Assembly: GCF_036786105.1 (NCBI RefSeq)
Contig: NZ_DAIQRQ010000007.1
Span: 1 to 64,000, forward strand
Direction of reading: 5' to 3'
DNA length: 64,000 nt
Source: Ohtaekwangia sp036786105
Lineage (GTDB): Bacteria; Bacteroidota; Bacteroidia; Cytophagales; Cyclobacteriaceae
Translations under genes and position numbers: made by a program
The notes under the pieces: generated by a model
Seen by the model: the letters and a program-made list of their open reading frames with translations, nothing else
What the model was told of the DNA's origin: nothing
Databases searched by the model: none
Shown: in pieces, positions 60,608-64,000 of the stretch
Position numbering within the stretch: the first letter of the stretch is position 1
How the letters are laid out: the number at the start of each line of letters is the position of its first letter

Positions 60608-60937
60608 ATGGCATCACGCATTTACCTGGGAGAGCTTGAGGAACTTGTTTTGCTACTGGTAGCCTTGTTAAACAAGGAGGCTTATGGTGTATCAATCGCA
60701 GAAGAATTAAAGAAGCAGGCAAACCGTGAGATCAGCATCAGCGCAGTACATGCTGTGTTGCATCGCCTGGAAGAGAAGGGATTTGTAAAGTCGCGGTTGG
60801 GCGGTGCATCTGAAGAGCGTGGAGGGAGAAAGAAGCGATTGTTTACGATCACTGCGTATGGGCGCCATTCGCTCGAAGAACTCCGCGATACCCGAAACAC
60901 AATCTGGGATTTGATCACAAAAGCTTCCCCTGCATGA
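60608..60937 (+). CDS. PadR-family transcriptional regulator
   Basis: A 109-residue winged-helix protein, close homologue of the one at 51012. 'MASRIYLGELEELVLLLVAL' is followed by 'EAYGVSIAEELKKQANREIS', 'AVHAVLHRLEEKGFVKSRLG' and 'ERGGRKKRLFTITAYGRHSL'. It overlaps the downstream permease by 4 nt (ATGA), so regulator and transporter are translationally coupled, with the regulator first. Confidence 0.93.
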   Translation: MASRIYLGELEELVLLLVALLNKEAYGVSIAEELKKQANREISISAVHAVLHRLEEKGFVKSRLGGASEERGGRKKRLFTITAYGRHSLEELRDTRNTIWDLITKASPA

Positions 60938-63597
60938 CGCCTATCCCCAAACCCCCGGCATGGATCGACTCGTTGATCGAGCGCCTCGCTCCGCTGCATT
61001 TGGCGGAAGAGATACAGGGCGATTTGTATGAATTATACCTTAGCGATCTTGCTGCGAAAGATATAGCCGCAGCCAGGAGAAAGTATATATGGAATGCTCT
61101 GGGTTTTCTGCTCAGGCGTTTTTTCTGGAAACGAAATTCTGTCACCCAAAACAATATCATCATGCTTCGTAGTTACTTCACGATGGCACACCGCAGCCTG
61201 CTTGCTTACAAAAGCAATACATTCATCAACATTATTGGCCTTACTATAGGCATCGCTTCGGCTCTTACTATACTCACATTTATACGGTATGAACTAAGCT
61301 TTGACAGTTTTCACACCAACCATGATAATATATACCGTATGGTGCGGGTAGGCGGTAAAGATATGTCGGAGTTTCGTACAGGTATATCATATCCGGTGCC
61401 GTGGGCGATGAAAGATGAGATAACATCCTTCCGCAATATATCGGCCATGGAATATTTCGGTGGTGCGTTGATGGAAGTGCCCGATGCCAATGGAAATATA
61501 GTAACGCGTTACAAAGAAATGAACGGTTTGGCAATGGTAGAACCTTCATTCTTTAAAATGTTCGACTTTGGTGATAAGCCGTTGCGGTGGTTGCAGGGAA
61601 ACCCCGAGAAAGCATTGGTAGAACCATTCTCGGTTGTGCTGACTGAATCGATAGCGAAGAAATACTTTGGTGATGATGAAAATATAGTCGGACGCACGTT
61701 GCGCTTTGAGAAAGATGCGGATTGCAAAGTTACCGGTGTGATTTCGGATTTTCCTGACAACACTGATTTCCCGTTTACAGTGTTGCTCTCCTATTCAACC
61801 GTAAAAGTGATAAACAAGCGTGCCATGGATGACTGGAACAGTGTGAGCGATGATCACTACACGTTTGTTGAGCTGCCCGACAACATGACCCAGGAGGAAG
61901 CTGAAGCGCAGATAGCGCGTGTACACGAGCGGCATACACCGGGAGAGCTGCATCGGTCGCGACACTATCTGTTGCAGCGGCTGGCGGATGTACACTTTCA
62001 GGCACAGTTCGGCAACTACAAAGGCCGAACCATCAGCAAGCAAATGATATTGGCCATGTCGCTCGTGGCGTTGTTCCTGTTGCTTACTTCATGTATCAAC
62101 TATATAAACCTGGCCACCGCGCAATCAGCCATGCGTTCAAAAGAGATAGGTTTGCGCAAGGTACTGGGCAGCCATCGGGGAGGCCTAATATCGCAGCTTC
62201 TTACGGAAACATTTGTAGTTGTATTGGCAGCCGGTGTTGTAGCCCTCGCATTATCGGAGATCTTGCTTTGGAATTTGCAGTCATTACTAAACCTGCATTT
62301 GCAGCAGTATAATTTTACCGATCCATTTATACTCGGGGCATTGGGACTGATCATTGTTACAGTAACATTTTTTGCAGGGCTGTATCCTTCGCTGGTGGTT
62401 TCAAGAATCAACACCGTAAATGCACTCAAAAGTAAATTTGCAACGGAGACGGTAGGAGGCTTCAGTTTCCGCAAGGTGTTGGTAGTGGTGCAATTTACCG
62501 CTACACAAGTGCTGGTAGTAAGTGCATTTATCATCGTTAGCCAGATGAAGTTCTTTCAAAACCGCGATATGGGTTTCAACCAGGAAGCTATCGTGGTATT
62601 TCCGCTGCCCGAGCGCGATTCACTTATCCGGCAGACTATAGAAGATCGTCTTCGTGCAGAATCCTTCGTATCGAATGTTTCCTTCAGCTATACATTGCCT
62701 TCAGGAGTAAACCGCAGAAACTCGGCACGCGATATATGGCGCGGTGGCAATGTAAAAGAGAAGAACGTTATCTTCGAATACCAGGCGGCTGATTCTTCTT
62801 ATCTGAATGTATTTGGTATCAAACTGCTGGCCGGAAGAAATCTGAATGAACAGGATGCGCACCGGGGTATACTGGTTACCAAACAACTTGCCGAGCACCT
62901 TGGTTTTGCAACACCGGAAGAAGCCGTGGGTGAAGAGGTAATGATGGTGGGGGAGAAAGTATCCATTGTAGGTGTAGTAAATGACTATTACAATCAGTCA
63001 TTGAAAGCTGATAAAGGCGATATAGTGATAACACCCAATCCAAAGTCATACGGAAATTATAGTGTAAAGCTTCAGGCCAGTCAGAATACTGAATCACTGA
63101 AGCAGGCGATGGCAAAACTGGAGCGGATATGGAAAGAATCTTTCCCCGAGCACATCTATGAGTATAGATTCTTTGACGAGAATGTAAAGGCATACTATGA
63201 GCAGGAAGAAAAGTATGCCCGGCTCTTCCAGTTGTTTGCAATGGTCTTTTTACTCATCGGCTGCCTCGGCTTGTATGGTCTCATTGCCTTTGTTGTAAAC
63301 CGGAAAAGTAAAGAAGTAGCCATACGCAAAGTACTGGGAGCAACGATTCGGAATATACTGGTAATGTTCTCGAAAGAATATGTACAGCTGATAGCACTCT
63401 CTTTTATACTGGCTGTGCCCGCTGCCTACTATACTGTGAACAACTGGCTGAATAATTTCAGAAACCATGTGGCGCTGTCGTGGTGGATGTTCGTGCTGCC
63501 TGGCTTGCTCGTGCTCATCATTGCTGTGTTGGTAGTAATATTGAAATCATTAAAAGTAGTACAGGCCAATCCGATGGAGAAACTGAAGTATGAATAG
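60934..63597 (+). CDS. MacB/FtsX-like permease with N-terminal prefix domain
   Basis: An 887-residue permease. Residues 1-68 form the prefix domain ('PPAWIDSLIERLAPLHLAEE', 'IQGDLYELYLSDLAAKDI', 'KYIWNALGFLLRRFFW'). The two MacB_PCD/FtsX repeats follow, with 'INYINLATAQSAMRSKEIGL', 'GLYGLIAFVVNRKSKEVAIR' and the C-terminal 'VQANPMEKLKYE'. No ATPase is encoded nearby. Compared with the module at 48-51 kb, the PadR gene is on the other side, but both permeases share the prefix domain. The solitary permeases at 22-27 kb lack it. Confidence 0.92.
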   Translation: MTPIPKPPAWIDSLIERLAPLHLAEEIQGDLYELYLSDLAAKDIAAARRKYIWNALGFLLRRFFWKRNSVTQNNIIMLRSYFTMAHRSLLAYKSNTFINIIGLTIGIASALTILTFIRYELSFDSFHTNHDNIYRMVRVGGKDMSEFRTGISYPVPWAMKDEITSFRNISAMEYFGGALMEVPDANGNIVTRYKEMNGLAMVEPSFFKMFDFGDKPLRWLQGNPEKALVEPFSVVLTESIAKKYFGDDENIVGRTLRFEKDADCKVTGVISDFPDNTDFPFTVLLSYSTVKVINKRAMDDWNSVSDDHYTFVELPDNMTQEEAEAQIARVHERHTPGELHRSRHYLLQRLADVHFQAQFGNYKGRTISKQMILAMSLVALFLLLTSCINYINLATAQSAMRSKEIGLRKVLGSHRGGLISQLLTETFVVVLAAGVVALALSEILLWNLQSLLNLHLQQYNFTDPFILGALGLIIVTVTFFAGLYPSLVVSRINTVNALKSKFATETVGGFSFRKVLVVVQFTATQVLVVSAFIIVSQMKFFQNRDMGFNQEAIVVFPLPERDSLIRQTIEDRLRAESFVSNVSFSYTLPSGVNRRNSARDIWRGGNVKEKNVIFEYQAADSSYLNVFGIKLLAGRNLNEQDAHRGILVTKQLAEHLGFATPEEAVGEEVMMVGEKVSIVGVVNDYYNQSLKADKGDIVITPNPKSYGNYSVKLQASQNTESLKQAMAKLERIWKESFPEHIYEYRFFDENVKAYYEQEEKYARLFQLFAMVFLLIGCLGLYGLIAFVVNRKSKEVAIRKVLGATIRNILVMFSKEYVQLIALSFILAVPAAYYTVNNWLNNFRNHVALSWWMFVLPGLLVLIIAVLVVILKSLKVVQANPMEKLKYE

Positions 63598-63715
63598 GCC
63601 GCAGTCTTCGGGCTGCTAGCTACGGGTGGAGTATACATAGGCCGGCAGCGTGCATCTAAGTTCAACATTCGTTGATCGATGTTCCTTGTTGGATTTGAAA
63701 TCCTAAGAAATTTTC

Positions 63716-63776
63716 CCACAGAAATACACAGATAAATACATGGTTAATTCTTCTGTGATTTCTGTGGAGCTTTTTT
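63716..63776 (+). terminator. CACAGA-family palindrome acting as a terminator
   Basis: CCACAGAAATACACAGA (63716-63732) pairs with TCTGTGATTTCTGTGG (63752-63767) with one bulged base, and is followed by AGC and T6. It belongs to the dispersed family at 21444 and 45102. Here it has all the features of an intrinsic terminator, about 120 bp after the permease stop. Confidence 0.8.
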
Positions 63777-63910
63777 GAATTTTCCTGGGTTTCCACATAC
63801 GTTTGAATCTCGCTCGGAAACTCACCCAACTCACTCCATCGCCTTGCATTACAATTTATTTTAGTTGAATGGAATTAAACATCACCCGGTAATGGTTATG
63901 GATGGATGAG

Positions 63911-64000
63911 ATGATGTTTACTATGCAAGCTACTTTACAAAAGATCCATGAAGATTCTGTACCAGCCTCTATAGATGCTCCGTTATCTTTCAAGCCATTT
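63911..64000 (+). CDS. Possible 5' end of a gene running off the window
   Basis: An open frame starts ATGATGTTTACTATG and is still open after 30 codons at the window edge (peptide 'MQATLQKIHEDSVPASIDAP' and onward from the third Met). It has gene-like composition but is too short to identify. The 313 bp before it (63598-63910) contains no gene, only the palindromic terminator. Confidence 0.35.
   Translation, partial: MMFTMQATLQKIHEDSVPASIDAPLSFKPF

Noticed and set aside
1..64000. Prophage, insertion sequence or integrative element
   Set aside because: No transposase, integrase, capsid or conjugation genes were found. The repeats present are short palindromes and a tRNA-derived array without mobility genes.

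Overview
The window looks like a draft chromosomal segment of a Bacteroidota bacterium, most likely order Cytophagales (inference). The grounds are Bacteroidota-type promoters (TAnnTTTG), a type IX secretion C-terminal domain protein, a CarboxypepD_reg TonB-dependent receptor, several MacB/FtsX-like permeases without their own ATPase, and PadR plus 'permease prefix domain' modules. Three runs of exactly 100 N (26369, 46527, 55975) are assembler scaffold gaps. I see no phage, transposase, CRISPR array or rRNA.

Layout. 0-4.3 kb: aldo/keto reductase, PAS histidine kinase, and a divergent cold-shock protein / RhlE helicase pair. 4.3-10.4 kb: an AddAB-like helicase-nuclease operon (minus strand). 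10.5-13.4 kb: membrane-anchored patatin plus a Crp/Fnr regulator. 13.5-19.5 kb: a TolC-adaptor-RND efflux operon with a DUF2892 protein, preceded by a perfect CRP-type palindrome. 19.5-22.2 kb: UPF1-like helicase and a SMUG2-like glycosylase. 22.5-27.6 kb: two tandem MacB-like permeases and the relic tail of a third. 27.7-31 kb: DtxR/MntR-type repressor divergent from a TonB receptor, with a likely operator in between. 31-38 kb: GAF/PAS receptor, a hypothetical envelope protein, HutI, and an ABC ATPase/permease pair. 38-45 kb: orphan T9SS domain protein, threonine aldolase, DUF1003, AsnS, RpoN, a membrane protein, enoyl-CoA hydratase. 45-48.3 kb: beta-barrel protein, tRNA-Arg(ACG), a tandem array of about 143-bp degenerate tRNA units with hairpins, and a PAP2 phosphatase. 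48.3-51.4 kb: permease plus PadR. 51.8-56.3 kb: a ThuA/PQQ-dehydrogenase/cytochrome c fusion and a sugar isomerase (probable carbohydrate catabolism). 56.4-60.5 kb: SnoaL-like, SRPBCC, GlxA-type regulator, DHFR-like reductase, PagL-like deacylase. 60.6-63.6 kb: PadR plus permease in the opposite gene order.

The most unusual content lies between genes. There is the tRNA-derived array at 46.2-47.0 kb. There are several dispersed families of long imperfect palindromes (CACAGA, GTTATCCG and GTGTTGGAG types). There are also well-formed inverted repeats just upstream of several transport and catabolic genes. Regulator/operator pairings that can be proposed from sequence alone are Crp/Fnr with the RND operon (TGTGA-N6-TCACA about 41 bp before the inferred start) and the DtxR-like protein with the TonB receptor.
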